Shown piece by piece: positions 52,867 to 61,896 of a DNA stretch of 64,000 nucleotides. Position numbers and translations under genes: made by a program. Numbering within the stretch: the stretch's first letter is position 1; every line of letters starts with the position of its first letter. The DNA lies in contig CAWAIS010000002.1 of NCBI GenBank assembly GCA_963782255.1, positions 1,488,001 to 1,552,000 on the forward strand, in the 5' to 3' direction. This stretch comes from Roseiarcus sp963782255. GTDB taxonomy: Bacteria > Pseudomonadota > Alphaproteobacteria > Rhizobiales > Beijerinckiaceae. The notes beneath the pieces are model-generated. The model saw only the letters and a list, made by a program, of their open reading frames with translations. It was not told where the DNA came from and searched no databases.

Positions 52867-54180
52867 CTACGCGCTCGCGATCGCGTGGAAGAACGAGCCG
52901 GTCACGAGGCCGCGGCGCGAGCCTGCAGGCAGGGGAGTCGCGCCATAAGCATCGGAAACGAACGCGAACGGATCGTCGGTCCCATGCGAGAGGATCGTCG
53001 CATAGTGGAATTCGTGGCCGCGCAAGGCGGTCCCGACCGCGCCGAGCGAGCAATCGGCCGCGAGCCTCGCCTCTCGGTAGCCGAGCGTCATGCGGCGTTT
53101 GGCGAAACTCGTCTCGACGCCGAGCAGCCCCGCCATCCGGTGGGAGACGCCGGCGGCGTCGACGAGGCTCGCCCCGAGCGTCATATAGCCCCCGCATTCG
53201 CCGTGAACGGGCCGCGTCTCTGCGAACCGGCTGAGGCCGTCACGAAACCGCTCCGCTGCGGACAGCCGTCCGGCGTGCAGCTCGGGATAACCGCCGGGAA
53301 GCCAGCACACGTCGCAATCCCATGGAGGCGGCTCGTCGGCGAGCGGGGAAAACGCGACAATCTCGGCGCCGGCCGAGCGCCAACCACGAATGAGGTGCGG
53401 ATAGATGAAGGAGAAGGCGTCGTCCCGAGCAAGCGCGATCCGCTGGCCGGGCGCGCGCAGCGCCGCGTCGTCCAGCGCAGGCGCAGCGAAGCAAAGATCG
53501 CCGGCCAGCGAGGCGATCCGCTCGCAGTCGCTATGCGCCTCCACGAAATCGGCGATCTGGTCGAGCCGCCGGTCCAAGGCTTCGGTTTCGCCGGCCTGCA
53601 CGAGGCCGAGATGGCGCTCCGGCAGCGCGACTTTTGCCTCATGCGGCATCGCGCCGACCACTGGGATTCCAAGCGTCTCGATTGCTTGCGTCACAAGACG
53701 CCGGTGGCGTTCGCTGCCGACGCGGTTGACAACAGCGCCCACGATTCGCAGCCGCTTGTCGAAACTCGCGCAACCCTTGACGATCGCCGCCGCGGATTGC
53801 GCCTGTCCCGATACGTCCAGGACAATCAGCACGGGCATGCCGAGCGCCGCCGCGACGTCCGCGGAGGCGCCGCTACGCCCTTTCGGGGCAGGCACGCCGT
53901 CGAACAGCCCCATCGAGGCTTCGCAGAGCGCGAGTGCGCATCCGTGACAGGCTTGCGCGGCAAGTGCGCGCAGGAATTCCGGCGCCATCGCCCACGAATC
54001 GAGGTTGGCGCCCTCGCGGCCCGACGCGGCCGCGTGGAAAGCCGGGTCGATGTAGTCGGGGCCGGATTTGAGGCCGACGGCCGCGAGGCCACGGCGTCTG
54101 AACGCGCGCAGGAGGCCAAGCGTCAGCGTCGTCTTGCCGCTACCCGAGCGTGGAGCGGCGATCATGAGCCCGCGGGTCAT
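52867..54180 (-). CDS. cobB: Hydrogenobyrinic/cobyrinic acid a,c-diamide synthase
   Basis: ATP- and glutamine-dependent amidation of the a and c side chains of the corrin ring. 437 residues. P-loop A-P-R-S-G-S-G-K-T-T at residues 9-18, G-P-D-Y-I-D-P about 41, and a C-terminal glutaminase domain with the Cys in H-G-E-C-G-G-Y-M. ATG at 54180. Convergent with the flavin reductase (4 bases apart) and divergent from cbiD. Confidence 0.94.
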   Translation of the reverse strand: MTRGLMIAAPRSGSGKTTLTLGLLRAFRRRGLAAVGLKSGPDYIDPAFHAAASGREGANLDSWAMAPEFLRALAAQACHGCALALCEASMGLFDGVPAPKGRSGASADVAAALGMPVLIVLDVSGQAQSAAAIVKGCASFDKRLRIVGAVVNRVGSERHRRLVTQAIETLGIPVVGAMPHEAKVALPERHLGLVQAGETEALDRRLDQIADFVEAHSDCERIASLAGDLCFAAPALDDAALRAPGQRIALARDDAFSFIYPHLIRGWRSAGAEIVAFSPLADEPPPWDCDVCWLPGGYPELHAGRLSAAERFRDGLSRFAETRPVHGECGGYMTLGASLVDAAGVSHRMAGLLGVETSFAKRRMTLGYREARLAADCSLGAVGTALRGHEFHYATILSHGTDDPFAFVSDAYGATPLPAGSRRGLVTGSFFHAIASA

Positions 54181-54239
54181 GCCGGATCTCCAACCGCGGG
54201 AGCTAGGCGCCGGCGCCCGGTCGCTTTAGATGAGCGCGG

Positions 54240-55340
54240 ATGAGCGAAGCCCAGATCGATGCGCCGCTCAGACGCGGCTGGACGACCGGCGCCTGCGCCA
54301 GCGCGGCGGCGCGCGCCGCGTTCGAGGCGCTGCTGACGGGCGTCTTCCCCGACCCTGTTCCGGTTGCGTTGCCCAAGGGCCTGAGGCCCGAATTTGCGCT
54401 CGCAACCCATGAGCTCGGCCCCGATTTCGGGCGCGCTGGCGTGGTCAAGGATGCGGGCGACGATCCCGACGTCACCCACGGCGCTCTTGTCGTCGCGACG
54501 GTGCGGTTCGCGCCGAGGGGCGCGGGCCTGAAATTCAGGGCCGGAGAAGGAGTTGGCACGATCACGCGCCCGGGCCTTCCGCTGCCTCCCGGCGAGCCCG
54601 CCATCAATCCCGCCCCACGCGCGATGATCCGCGCCAACCTCGACGAAGTCGCTGCGCGCGTCTGCGCCACTGTCGACAACGAAGTCGAAATCTCCGTGCC
54701 GAACGGCGAGAAGCTCGCTGAGCGCACGGCGAACGCGCGCCTCGGGATCGTTGGGGGCCTGTCGATTCTCGGCACGACCGGCGTCGTCGTGCCCTATTCC
54801 TGCTCGGCCTGGATTCACTCGATCATGAACGGGGTGGACGTCGCGCGCGCCGCCGGCTGCGCACACATCGGCGCGGCGACCGGCGACGTCTCCGAGCGCG
54901 CAATCCGCGCCCTGCATGGTCTGCCCGACCACGCGCTGATCGAGATGGGCGATTTCGCGGGCGGCTTCCTGAAATATCTGCGCTCGCGTCCCGTCCCGCG
55001 CGTCACCATCGCAGGCGGGCCGGCGAAGATGACGAAGCTCGCCGAGGGCATGGTCGACCTCCATTCGAAACGCGGCGCGGTCGATCTCATGGCCCTCGCG
55101 GCGCGCGTGGCCGAAGCCGGCGGCGATCCGGCGCTTGCAGAGTCGGTCTCGGGCGCGAACAGCGCCCTGCATGCGTTTGAACTTGCCGAGACGGCCGGCT
55201 TCGACCTGCCGGCATTGATCGCAGACGCTGCATGGCGGACGGCCGCGCGCGTTCTCGACCGCGCGCCGTCGCAACTCGAAATCGTCGTCGTCGGCCGCGA
55301 CGGCCGCATTCTCGCGAGCAGCGGGTTTCGCAACGTTTAG
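54240..55340 (+). CDS. cbiD: Cobalt-precorrin-5B C1-methyltransferase (CbiD)
   Basis: 366 residues. It starts L-R-R-G-W-T-T-G-A-C-A-S-A-A-A-R-A, the CbiD opening, with G-E-G-V-G-T-I-T-R-P-G-L and G-G-L-S-I-L-G-T-T-G blocks. CbiD is the C1-methylating enzyme of the oxygen-independent route; oxygen-dependent pathways normally use the unrelated CobF. Here it sits among CobG/CobN-type genes, so it probably replaces CobF. Divergent from cobB and convergent with cobM. Confidence 0.93.
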   Translation: MSEAQIDAPLRRGWTTGACASAAARAAFEALLTGVFPDPVPVALPKGLRPEFALATHELGPDFGRAGVVKDAGDDPDVTHGALVVATVRFAPRGAGLKFRAGEGVGTITRPGLPLPPGEPAINPAPRAMIRANLDEVAARVCATVDNEVEISVPNGEKLAERTANARLGIVGGLSILGTTGVVVPYSCSAWIHSIMNGVDVARAAGCAHIGAATGDVSERAIRALHGLPDHALIEMGDFAGGFLKYLRSRPVPRVTIAGGPAKMTKLAEGMVDLHSKRGAVDLMALAARVAEAGGDPALAESVSGANSALHAFELAETAGFDLPALIADAAWRTAARVLDRAPSQLEIVVVGRDGRILASSGFRNV

Positions 55341-55369
55341 ACGCCTGAAAATCCGTCGCTGTGCGGCGC

Positions 55370-56146
55370 TCACGCGCCGTCCTCGCGCGAACACCCGCTG
55401 CGAAAGCGCCGCACGTAGTCGGCGTTGTAGAGTTCGCTCTCGCGAAAATCCGCCGCGGCGAGCGACGGACCGACGAGGATGAGCGCCGTTCGCTCGACCG
55501 CAGCCTCTCGCATCGCCGCGACGATCCCGCCGAGCGTCGAGCGACGGACCTCCTCGTCCGGCCATGAGGCGCGCGCAACGACCGCGGCGGGACAATCGAC
55601 GCCATAGAAGGGCATGAGCTCGGCGACGACGCTTTCGAGCGCCTGGATCGACAGATGGATTGCGAGCGTCGAGCCGGTCGCGGCGAAAGCGGCGAGCGTC
55701 TCGCGCTCCGGCATCGGCGAAGCGCGGCCGGGGGTGCGCGTGAGCACGAGCGACTGCGCGACGCCGGGCAGCGTCAACTCCCGCTTCAGGGCCGCCGCAG
55801 CGGCGGCGAAAGCGGGCACGCCGGGCGTGATCGTGTACGGCACGCCCACGCGGTCGAGGCGCCTGAGCTGCTCGCCCATCGCGCTCCAGATCGAGAGATC
55901 GCCCGAGTGCAGGCGCGCGACATCCTTGCCCTCGGCGGTCGCCTCGAGGCAGAGCCCGACGATGGAGTCGAGATCGAGCGGCGCGGTGTCGATGATTTTG
56001 GCGCCCGGCGGGCAATGATCGATGAGCGCCCTGGGCACGAGCGACCCCGCATAGAGGCAGACCGGACAGCGTTCGATCAGATTGCGTCCGCGCACCGTGA
56101 TGAGGTCCGGCGCGCCGGGTCCGGCGCCGATGAAATGCACGGTCAT
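55370..56146 (-). CDS. cobM: Precorrin-4 C11-methyltransferase
   Basis: Tetrapyrrole methylase, 258 residues: V-H-F-I-G-A-G-P-G-A-P-D-L-I-T-V at the N-terminus, Y-A-G-S-L-V, H-S-G-D-L-S-I-W-S-A, V-T-P-G-V-P-A-F and L-T-R-T-P-G-R-A-S-P-M-P. Methylates C11 of the corrin precursor using SAM. Overlaps cobE by 4 bases. Confidence 0.93.
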   Translation of the reverse strand: MTVHFIGAGPGAPDLITVRGRNLIERCPVCLYAGSLVPRALIDHCPPGAKIIDTAPLDLDSIVGLCLEATAEGKDVARLHSGDLSIWSAMGEQLRRLDRVGVPYTITPGVPAFAAAAAALKRELTLPGVAQSLVLTRTPGRASPMPERETLAAFAATGSTLAIHLSIQALESVVAELMPFYGVDCPAAVVARASWPDEEVRRSTLGGIVAAMREAAVERTALILVGPSLAAADFRESELYNADYVRRFRSGCSREDGA

Positions 56147-56535
56147 AGGCCGGTCTCCGCCACCGCGATCGCGCAGGTCGCCCCGTTTGCCGCAATCCGT
56201 GGGCCGAGGAGCCGACCGCCGTCGCCTGCGCCGGCGAGCGCCGCCGCCTCGGCGATGTTCGGCGCGCCGAAGCGCGATCTGACCAACTGCGAAGGCGTGA
56301 CAATGCGGGTGGCTTGCGCCGCGAGCGCCTCAATTGGCAGCGGGGTCAGCCGCACGCCGATAAGCCGGGCCGCCTCGATCATGCCACTTTCGTGCGCCTT
56401 CCAAGCGAGCGTGAACATCCGCCGCTCGCCATCCGGCGCGCCATATTCGGCGAGCGCCCGGCGCGCGAGCGCGGCGATCGCCTCGCCCGTCGCCCCTGTC
56501 CGGCAGCCAACCCCGATGGCGATGAGGCGGCTCAC
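56143..56535 (-). CDS. cobE: CobE/CbiG C-terminal domain protein
   Basis: 130 residues from a GTG that overlaps the cobL stop (GTGA). I-G-V-G-C-R-T-G-A-T-G-E-A-I is the typical start of the CbiG_C/CobE domain, which lacks the CbiG N-terminal lactone-opening part. Its precise role in corrin synthesis is not fixed. Between cobL and cobM in one transcript. Confidence 0.85.
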   Translation of the reverse strand: MSRLIAIGVGCRTGATGEAIAALARRALAEYGAPDGERRMFTLAWKAHESGMIEAARLIGVRLTPLPIEALAAQATRIVTPSQLVRSRFGAPNIAEAAALAGAGDGGRLLGPRIAANGATCAIAVAETGL

Positions 56536-57743
56536 GGCTTCGTCCACCGCCACTGCACGATCGGCATTGCGGCGCGCCACCCCGAGAAGCGGCCGATCGC
56601 CTCCGCATGCGCGATCGCGATCTGCACGAGCTCCCCGCCCCAGCGCGCGCGCCAGCCGACGCAGGCGCCTTGCGTCTCCAATGTCACCGCGTTGGCCACG
56701 AGTTGGCCGCCGGGAGCGAGCGCTTCCAGGGCGCGCTCGATCAAGCCGGGCGTGCCGAAGCCGCCGCCCACGAAGACGGCGTCCGGCTGCGGTAGGTCCC
56801 CGAAGACATTCGGCGCCTTGCCGGTGACCACGGAGAGCCTGGGAACGCCGAACGTCAGGGCGTTGCGCGCGATCCGCGCCGCGCGCTCGTGACGGCCCTC
56901 AACGGCGAAAGCGTGGTTTGCGGGGTCGGCGAGCATCCATTCGATCGCGACCGACCCCGAACCGGCGCCGATATCCCACAGCAATTCGCCACGCCGCGGC
57001 GCAAGCGCCGACAGCGTGATCGCGCGAATGTCGCGTTTGGTGATCTGCCCATCGTGCTCGAACCAGTCGTCCGGCAGTCCCGCCGCGCGCGGCAGAATGC
57101 GCGCGCCGCTGTCGGCGACGACCTCGAGCGCAATCGTGTTCAGCTCGGCGACATTATCGAGCGCATAGTTGCGGGCCTCCGTCTCGCGCACGCGCTCGCG
57201 CGAACCGCCCATCGCCTCGCAGACCGTGAGCTTCGATCGTCCCATGCCGCGCGCCGTCAAGAGCGCGGCAAGTTTGGCCGGGGTCGCGTCATCCCAGGAG
57301 AGCGCGAGAATGCGGCGACCGGGTTCAAGCTGAGGAATGATCGCTTCGAGCGGCCGACCATGCAGCGACAGCGTCGCACAATCCTGCTGGCTCCAGCCGA
57401 GGCGCGCGGCCGCCAGCGCGAAGGCCGAAGGCGCAGGGATGCAGATCATCTCGGAGGCCTTGAAGCGGCGCGTGAGCATCGCCCCGACGCCGAAGAAGAA
57501 CGGATCGCCGCTGGCGAGCACGCAGGCCCGCTTGCCGCGCCAGGCTTCGATTTCGCCGAGCGCGGCGTCGATCGGCGACGGCCACGCCATTGTTTGCGCC
57601 ACAAGCGGACCCGCCAGCGCGAGATGGCGCCGCCCGCCGATGACGAAGGCCGCTTGCGCGACGAGCGTTCGCGCGGCAGGAGTGAGGCCATCGAGCCCTT
57701 CCTCGCCGATGCCGACGACGGCCAGCCAGCGTTCCAAGCTCAT
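56532..57743 (-). CDS. cobL: Precorrin-6Y C5,15-methyltransferase (decarboxylating)
   Basis: 403-residue two-domain enzyme. The N-terminal methylase (W-L-A-V-V-G-I-G-E-E-G-L-D-G-L) corresponds to CbiE, with A-S-G-D-P-F-F-F-G-V-G; the C-terminal methylase/decarboxylase (L-W-D-I-G-A-G-S-G-S-V-A-I-E) corresponds to CbiT. The fusion is the normal CobL form. ATG at 57743, divergent from cobK, whose start region overlaps it. Confidence 0.94.
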   Translation of the reverse strand: MSLERWLAVVGIGEEGLDGLTPAARTLVAQAAFVIGGRRHLALAGPLVAQTMAWPSPIDAALGEIEAWRGKRACVLASGDPFFFGVGAMLTRRFKASEMICIPAPSAFALAAARLGWSQQDCATLSLHGRPLEAIIPQLEPGRRILALSWDDATPAKLAALLTARGMGRSKLTVCEAMGGSRERVRETEARNYALDNVAELNTIALEVVADSGARILPRAAGLPDDWFEHDGQITKRDIRAITLSALAPRRGELLWDIGAGSGSVAIEWMLADPANHAFAVEGRHERAARIARNALTFGVPRLSVVTGKAPNVFGDLPQPDAVFVGGGFGTPGLIERALEALAPGGQLVANAVTLETQGACVGWRARWGGELVQIAIAHAEAIGRFSGWRAAMPIVQWRWTKP

Positions 57744-57754
57744 GGAGCCGCCCC

Positions 57755-58510
57755 CTGAAGCGCCTGCGCCTTCTGATCCTCGGTGGAACGTCGGAAGCGA
57801 GCGCGCTCGCGCGCCGTCTCGCCGGCGAGCCGGGCGTCGAGCCTTTGTTGTCGCTTGCGGGCGCAACCGCCAGCCCCGCGCCAGCGCCGATTCCGCGGCG
57901 AATCGGCGGCTTCGGCGGCGCGGAGGGCCTCGCCGCCTTTCTCGGAGCCGAGCGCATCGACGCGATAATCGACGCCACCCACCCATTCGCCGCGCGCATG
58001 TCGATGAACGCCGCGGCTGCGGCGCGCGCGACCGGGACGCCGTTCGCCGTTTTCACGCGTCCGCCCTGGCCGCGGCGAGAAAGCGACCGCTGGATCGAGG
58101 TTGCGACGATGGACGCGGCGGTTGCGGCGCTCGGCGGCGAGCGAAGAACCGTGTTCCTGACGCAGGGACGCCTCCAGCTCGCCTCCTTCGCGCGCGCGCC
58201 GCAACACCGCTATTTGGTGCGGGCGATCGACAGGCCGGCGGAGATCGGCGCGCTTCCAGACGCCAAGCTCATCCTCGCGCGCGGGCCGTTCGCGCTCGCT
58301 GATGAGCTTGCGCTGATGCGGGCTGAGAAGGTCGAGACGCTCGTCACGAAGAACAGCGGCGGACATGCGACCTATCCCAAGATCGAGGCGGCGCGCATGT
58401 TGGACGTCGAGGTCGTCATCGTGCAGCGGCCGAAGCCGCCGGAGGCGGAAACGCTGTGCGACCTCGACGCCGTCACGGCCTGGATCGCAAGTCATCGCGA
58501 CGCCTCGTAA
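57755..58510 (+). CDS. cobK: Precorrin-6A reductase, start disrupted
   Basis: Reduces precorrin-6A with NADPH. The N-terminus L-R-L-L-I-L-G-G-T-S-E-A-S-A-L-A is the diagnostic nucleotide-binding start, with D-A-T-H-P-F-A-A-R-M-S, L-T-Q-G-R and V-T-K-N-S-G-G-H-A-T-Y-P-K. No ATG, GTG or TTG lies upstream of this in frame; the first is at 57845, inside the domain. CTG at 57755 is the only near-start. Removing one C from the run 57751-57755 would join the ATG at 57742 in frame (M-E-P-P-L-K-R-L). Convergent with cobJ, overlapping by 19 bases. Confidence 0.88.
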   Translation: MKRLRLLILGGTSEASALARRLAGEPGVEPLLSLAGATASPAPAPIPRRIGGFGGAEGLAAFLGAERIDAIIDATHPFAARMSMNAAAAARATGTPFAVFTRPPWPRRESDRWIEVATMDAAVAALGGERRTVFLTQGRLQLASFARAPQHRYLVRAIDRPAEIGALPDAKLILARGPFALADELALMRAEKVETLVTKNSGGHATYPKIEAARMLDVEVVIVQRPKPPEAETLCDLDAVTAWIASHRDAS

Positions 58511-59250
58511 GAACGAGGCGTCAGCATCCAGGGCCGTGCGCCGTTGCGTGCGATGAAGCGGGTTTCGCTCGAGCCTATGATGACGAGCGTCGCCATGTCG
58601 ACGAGTCCGACGTCGGCTTCGCCGAGCCTCGTTATCGTCAGCTTTTCGTCGTCGCGCCCGACGGCGTGCGCGAACGCAACCGGCGTCGCTTCGCTTTTCA
58701 AGCCGCGCAGGAGATGGAACGCCTCTGCGACGCGCGACGGCCGGGCCTTTGAAGCTGGATTGTAAAGCGCGACGACGAAATCCCCTTGAGCCGCGGCGAT
58801 CAGCCGCCGCTCGACAATGGCCCACGGCTTCAGATTGTCGGAGAGCGAGATCGCGCAGAAGTCGTGGCCAAGCGGCGCCCCGAGCCGCGCCGCCGCGGCC
58901 TGCATTGCCGAGACGCCGGGCGTGACCGCGACATCGAGGGCAAGCCATTCAGGCTTTTCCACGATCGCTTCGAACACCGCCGCAGCCATCGCAAAGATCC
59001 CTGGATCGCCTCCGGAGACCACGGCGACGGCGTGGCCCTCGGCCGCGAGCGTCAGGGCGAGCCGCGCCCGGTCGAGCTCCAAGCGATTGTCGCTCGCGTG
59101 CGCGCGCTGCCCGGACTTGAGCGTGAGCCGCTCGATGTATGGGCCGTAGCCGACAATGTCGGACGCAGCTGCTATCTCGGTGCTTGCTTCCGGCGTCATC
59201 CAGCATGCCGGGCCTGGTCCGAGCCCAATGATCGCGAGCCGTCCGCTCAC
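58492..59250 (-). CDS. cobJ: Precorrin-3B C17-methyltransferase
   Basis: 252 residues from a GTG overlapping the cobI stop. L-A-I-I-G-L-G-P-G-P-A-C-W-M-T-P-E-A is the usual opening; V-S-G-G-D-P-G-I-F-A-M and V-T-P-G-V-S-A-M-Q are the methylase motifs, with Y-N-P-A-S-K near the middle. Ring contraction step of the oxygen-dependent pathway. Confidence 0.94.
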   Translation of the reverse strand: MSGRLAIIGLGPGPACWMTPEASTEIAAASDIVGYGPYIERLTLKSGQRAHASDNRLELDRARLALTLAAEGHAVAVVSGGDPGIFAMAAAVFEAIVEKPEWLALDVAVTPGVSAMQAAAARLGAPLGHDFCAISLSDNLKPWAIVERRLIAAAQGDFVVALYNPASKARPSRVAEAFHLLRGLKSEATPVAFAHAVGRDDEKLTITRLGEADVGLVDMATLVIIGSSETRFIARNGARPWMLTPRSYEASR

Positions 59251-59975
59251 GGCCGCCGTCCCCGGCCAGGAACCAGGATCAGCGAAAAATAGGGCGCGGG
59301 CTCGTCGTCCTTCCCACTCAAGGGCATGACGCGCTCGCCCGTCATGGTTGCGCGCTCGACGTAGATCGCGCGCTCCGCCATGCCGGCTTTGGCGAGCGCC
59401 TGTTTCGCGCGCGCGAAGTTGCGGCCGATCTTCATGATGACGGCTGCGTCGGCGAGGGCGAGGCGGCGTATCAGTTCGTCGAGCGGCAGGGTCGCAGGCA
59501 GAACCACCAGCGAATCGTCGCCCCAGGTCATCGCCGAAGCAGCCGCGCCCCAGGCGCCGCAGATCGAGGACACGCCGGGGATGATCGTCACCGCGAAGCG
59601 CTCGCGCAGGCGGACAAAAAGGTGCATGAACGAGCCGTAGAACAGCGGATCGCCCTCGCTCAAGAGCGCAACATCGCGGCCCGCCTCGAGATGCGCGGCA
59701 ATCGCCGCAGCGCTCTTCCGATAAAAATCTGCGAGGACCTCGCGATACGGCGCATCGTCGAAATGCGACTCGGTCGTCATCGGATAGTAGAGCGGCAGCT
59801 CGACGTGCGACGGCTTCAGCCAGCAATCCACGATGCCGCGCGCGTTGCCGCGCCGCCCGGCCTTAGCGAAGAAGGCGACGACAGCGGCCTTGGCGATGAC
59901 GCGGGTCGCCTTCACGGTGAGAAGCTCCGGATCGCCGGGCCCGATGCCGACGCCATAAAGCCGCCCCTCGCTCAT
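59247..59975 (-). CDS. cobI: Precorrin-2 C20-methyltransferase
   Basis: 242 residues: Y-G-V-G-I-G-P-G-D-P-E-L-L-T-V-K-A, L-L-S-E-G-D-P-L-F-Y-G-S-F, I-P-G-V-S-S-I. First committed methylation towards the corrin ring. ATG overlaps the cobH stop (ATGA), and its own stop overlaps cobJ. Confidence 0.94.
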   Translation of the reverse strand: MSEGRLYGVGIGPGDPELLTVKATRVIAKAAVVAFFAKAGRRGNARGIVDCWLKPSHVELPLYYPMTTESHFDDAPYREVLADFYRKSAAAIAAHLEAGRDVALLSEGDPLFYGSFMHLFVRLRERFAVTIIPGVSSICGAWGAAASAMTWGDDSLVVLPATLPLDELIRRLALADAAVIMKIGRNFARAKQALAKAGMAERAIYVERATMTGERVMPLSGKDDEPAPYFSLILVPGRGRRP

Positions 59976-60601
59976 TCCGTCTCGCTCGCCAGCGCGTTGA
60001 CGGTCGCGGCGGCCATCGCGCTGCCTCCCTTTCGCCCGCGCATCACGATGGCTGGAAGTCGGGTCGCGATCAGCGCCTCTTTCGACTCGGCCGCGCCGAC
60101 GAAGCCGACGGCCATGCCGATGATCGCCGCCGGACGCGGTGCGCCGCCGGCGATAAGCTCGAGAAGTCGGAAGAGCGCAGTCGGCGCGTTGCCGATGGTG
60201 ACGACAGCGCCGTCGAGCCGCGACAGCCAGAGATCGATCGCCGCCGCCGTGCGGGTCGTGCCGAGCTTTGCCGCGAGCGCAGGCGTGGTGGGGTCGACGA
60301 GGGTGCAGACGACGTCGTTGTTGGCGGGCAAGCGCGTGCGCGTCACGCCCTCGGCGACCATGCGCGAATCGCAGAAGATCGGCGCGCCGCTCTTGAGCGC
60401 CTGCGCGGCCGCCTCGGCGGCGCCTCCCGTAAAGACAAGGTCGCGCGCAGCTTCGATCATGCCGCAGGCATGGATGATCCGCACTGCGACGCGCTCTTCG
60501 ATCGGCGAAAAGCCCGAAAGCTCCGCTTCGCCGCGGATGATGGCGAAAGACCGGCGGTAGATCGCCGCGCCGTCCTTCTCGTAATCGTATCGCTCTTTCA
60601 C
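59972..60601 (-). CDS. cobH: Precorrin-8X methylmutase
   Basis: 209 residues from GTG at 60601 (overlapping the cobG stop). Family motifs: I-Y-R-R-S-F-A-I-I-R-G-E, the catalytic His in R-I-I-H-A-C-G-M, G-A-P-I-F-C-D-S-R-M-V-A-E-G-V and I-G-N-A-P-T-A-L-F. Moves the C11 methyl to C12 to form hydrogenobyrinic acid. Confidence 0.95.
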   Translation of the reverse strand: MKERYDYEKDGAAIYRRSFAIIRGEAELSGFSPIEERVAVRIIHACGMIEAARDLVFTGGAAEAAAQALKSGAPIFCDSRMVAEGVTRTRLPANNDVVCTLVDPTTPALAAKLGTTRTAAAIDLWLSRLDGAVVTIGNAPTALFRLLELIAGGAPRPAAIIGMAVGFVGAAESKEALIATRLPAIVMRGRKGGSAMAAATVNALASETE

Positions 60602-61896
60602 ACACGCGGCCCTTCGCCCGAGATCATGGTCGCGGCCCAGCTCGCGAGCCAGGCGTCGATGGCCGAGGCGGAGAGATCGCGTTGCGCGGGCACGGCGCCC
60701 GCGGCGCCGTCGACGATGAGGTCATAGGCGCCCTTCGTCGCGACCAGCGTCGCCGGGGTCGCCGCCGGACGGGCGCAGCCTTTGGAGCAGCCGCTTACAT
60801 GCAGAACGACGCCGTCGCCTTTCGGCAGAAGTCCCGCCCAGCGCACAGCGTCCTCGGTCAACGGCCTTTGCGCGTGCAGGCAGGCAGGCGCGCCGGGGCA
60901 TGCGACCACCCGGAGGCGCGGATCGTCCGCGTGGAGGATGAAGCCGAGATTGGCCGCCGCCGCCACGAACGAGGCCGCTGGCCGCGGCGCGAGCCCGATG
61001 ACGAAAAACGATCGCCAGGGCGCGAGCCGCACGCCGCGTGCGCCACAAGTCCGCGCGCGTGCAATGAGCGCCTTGAAGCGGCCCGCCTCGATCGCGCCGA
61101 ACGGCGCCGCCGCCCCGACAAGGATCGCCGAGCCAAAAGCATGGCCGCCAAGGACGTCGCGCGACAGCGCATGCGCCTGAGAGCGAGCGCGCGCCGTCGC
61201 ATCGAGCCCGGCGTGGGCAAAGACCGACCTCGCGCCGATGCGTTCGACGAGCGCGCGCATGCGGCGCTTCTCGCCGTCGGCCGTCAGGGCGAGGAACGCA
61301 TGCGCAAGCCGAGCGGCGGCTTCGCCGATCTCATCCGCGCCGCAAACCGCCGTCATCGCATCATCGCCGGCGAGATACGCGGCGAACATCTGAGCGTCGC
61401 CATTGCGCAAGGCCTCGAAGCGAATGTCCGCCTCGACGTCGCTCAAGGGCAGGCGCCCGCGAGCGTCGAGGACGAAGCTGAACTTCGCCGGCAGCCGGCG
61501 CAGCAATTCGTCCTCCATGAGCCGCGCTTCGAGGGCCGCCACGCTCTGCGCGAGGTCGAATGCCGCGTCCGGATCGATGTCGCTGAGGGGACTTGCGACA
61601 ATGTTGCGCAGCCGCTCCACCTCGGGGTCCGCGTCGATGAGGCCTGCGGCGCCAAGCCGAGCGTGCAGGTCGGGCAACGTTTTCTCGCTGACGCCCCGCA
61701 CCTGCAGATTGCCGCGCGCCGACAGGCTGATCGCCCCGTTGCCGCAGGCGAGAGCCGCTTCCGCGATCGCCTCGGCCTGGTCGAGCGACAACCGCCCGGC
61801 CGTGGGGCGCACGCGCGCGAGCAACCCATCCCCCGTCTCCATCGGCCGCAGGGCTCCCGGACACCAGCCCTTGCGGCGCGGCGCGACCCCGTTCAT
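60598..61896 (-). CDS. cobG: Precorrin-3B synthase
   Basis: 432 residues from the ATG at 61896, which overlaps the cobN stop. Nitrite/sulfite-reductase-like half-domains; the 4Fe-4S Cys are in A-C-P-G-A-P-A-C and S-G-C-S-K-G-C. Uses oxygen to make precorrin-3B, the hallmark of the aerobic cobalamin route. Confidence 0.93.
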   Translation of the reverse strand: MNGVAPRRKGWCPGALRPMETGDGLLARVRPTAGRLSLDQAEAIAEAALACGNGAISLSARGNLQVRGVSEKTLPDLHARLGAAGLIDADPEVERLRNIVASPLSDIDPDAAFDLAQSVAALEARLMEDELLRRLPAKFSFVLDARGRLPLSDVEADIRFEALRNGDAQMFAAYLAGDDAMTAVCGADEIGEAAARLAHAFLALTADGEKRRMRALVERIGARSVFAHAGLDATARARSQAHALSRDVLGGHAFGSAILVGAAAPFGAIEAGRFKALIARARTCGARGVRLAPWRSFFVIGLAPRPAASFVAAAANLGFILHADDPRLRVVACPGAPACLHAQRPLTEDAVRWAGLLPKGDGVVLHVSGCSKGCARPAATPATLVATKGAYDLIVDGAAGAVPAQRDLSASAIDAWLASWAATMISGEGPRV

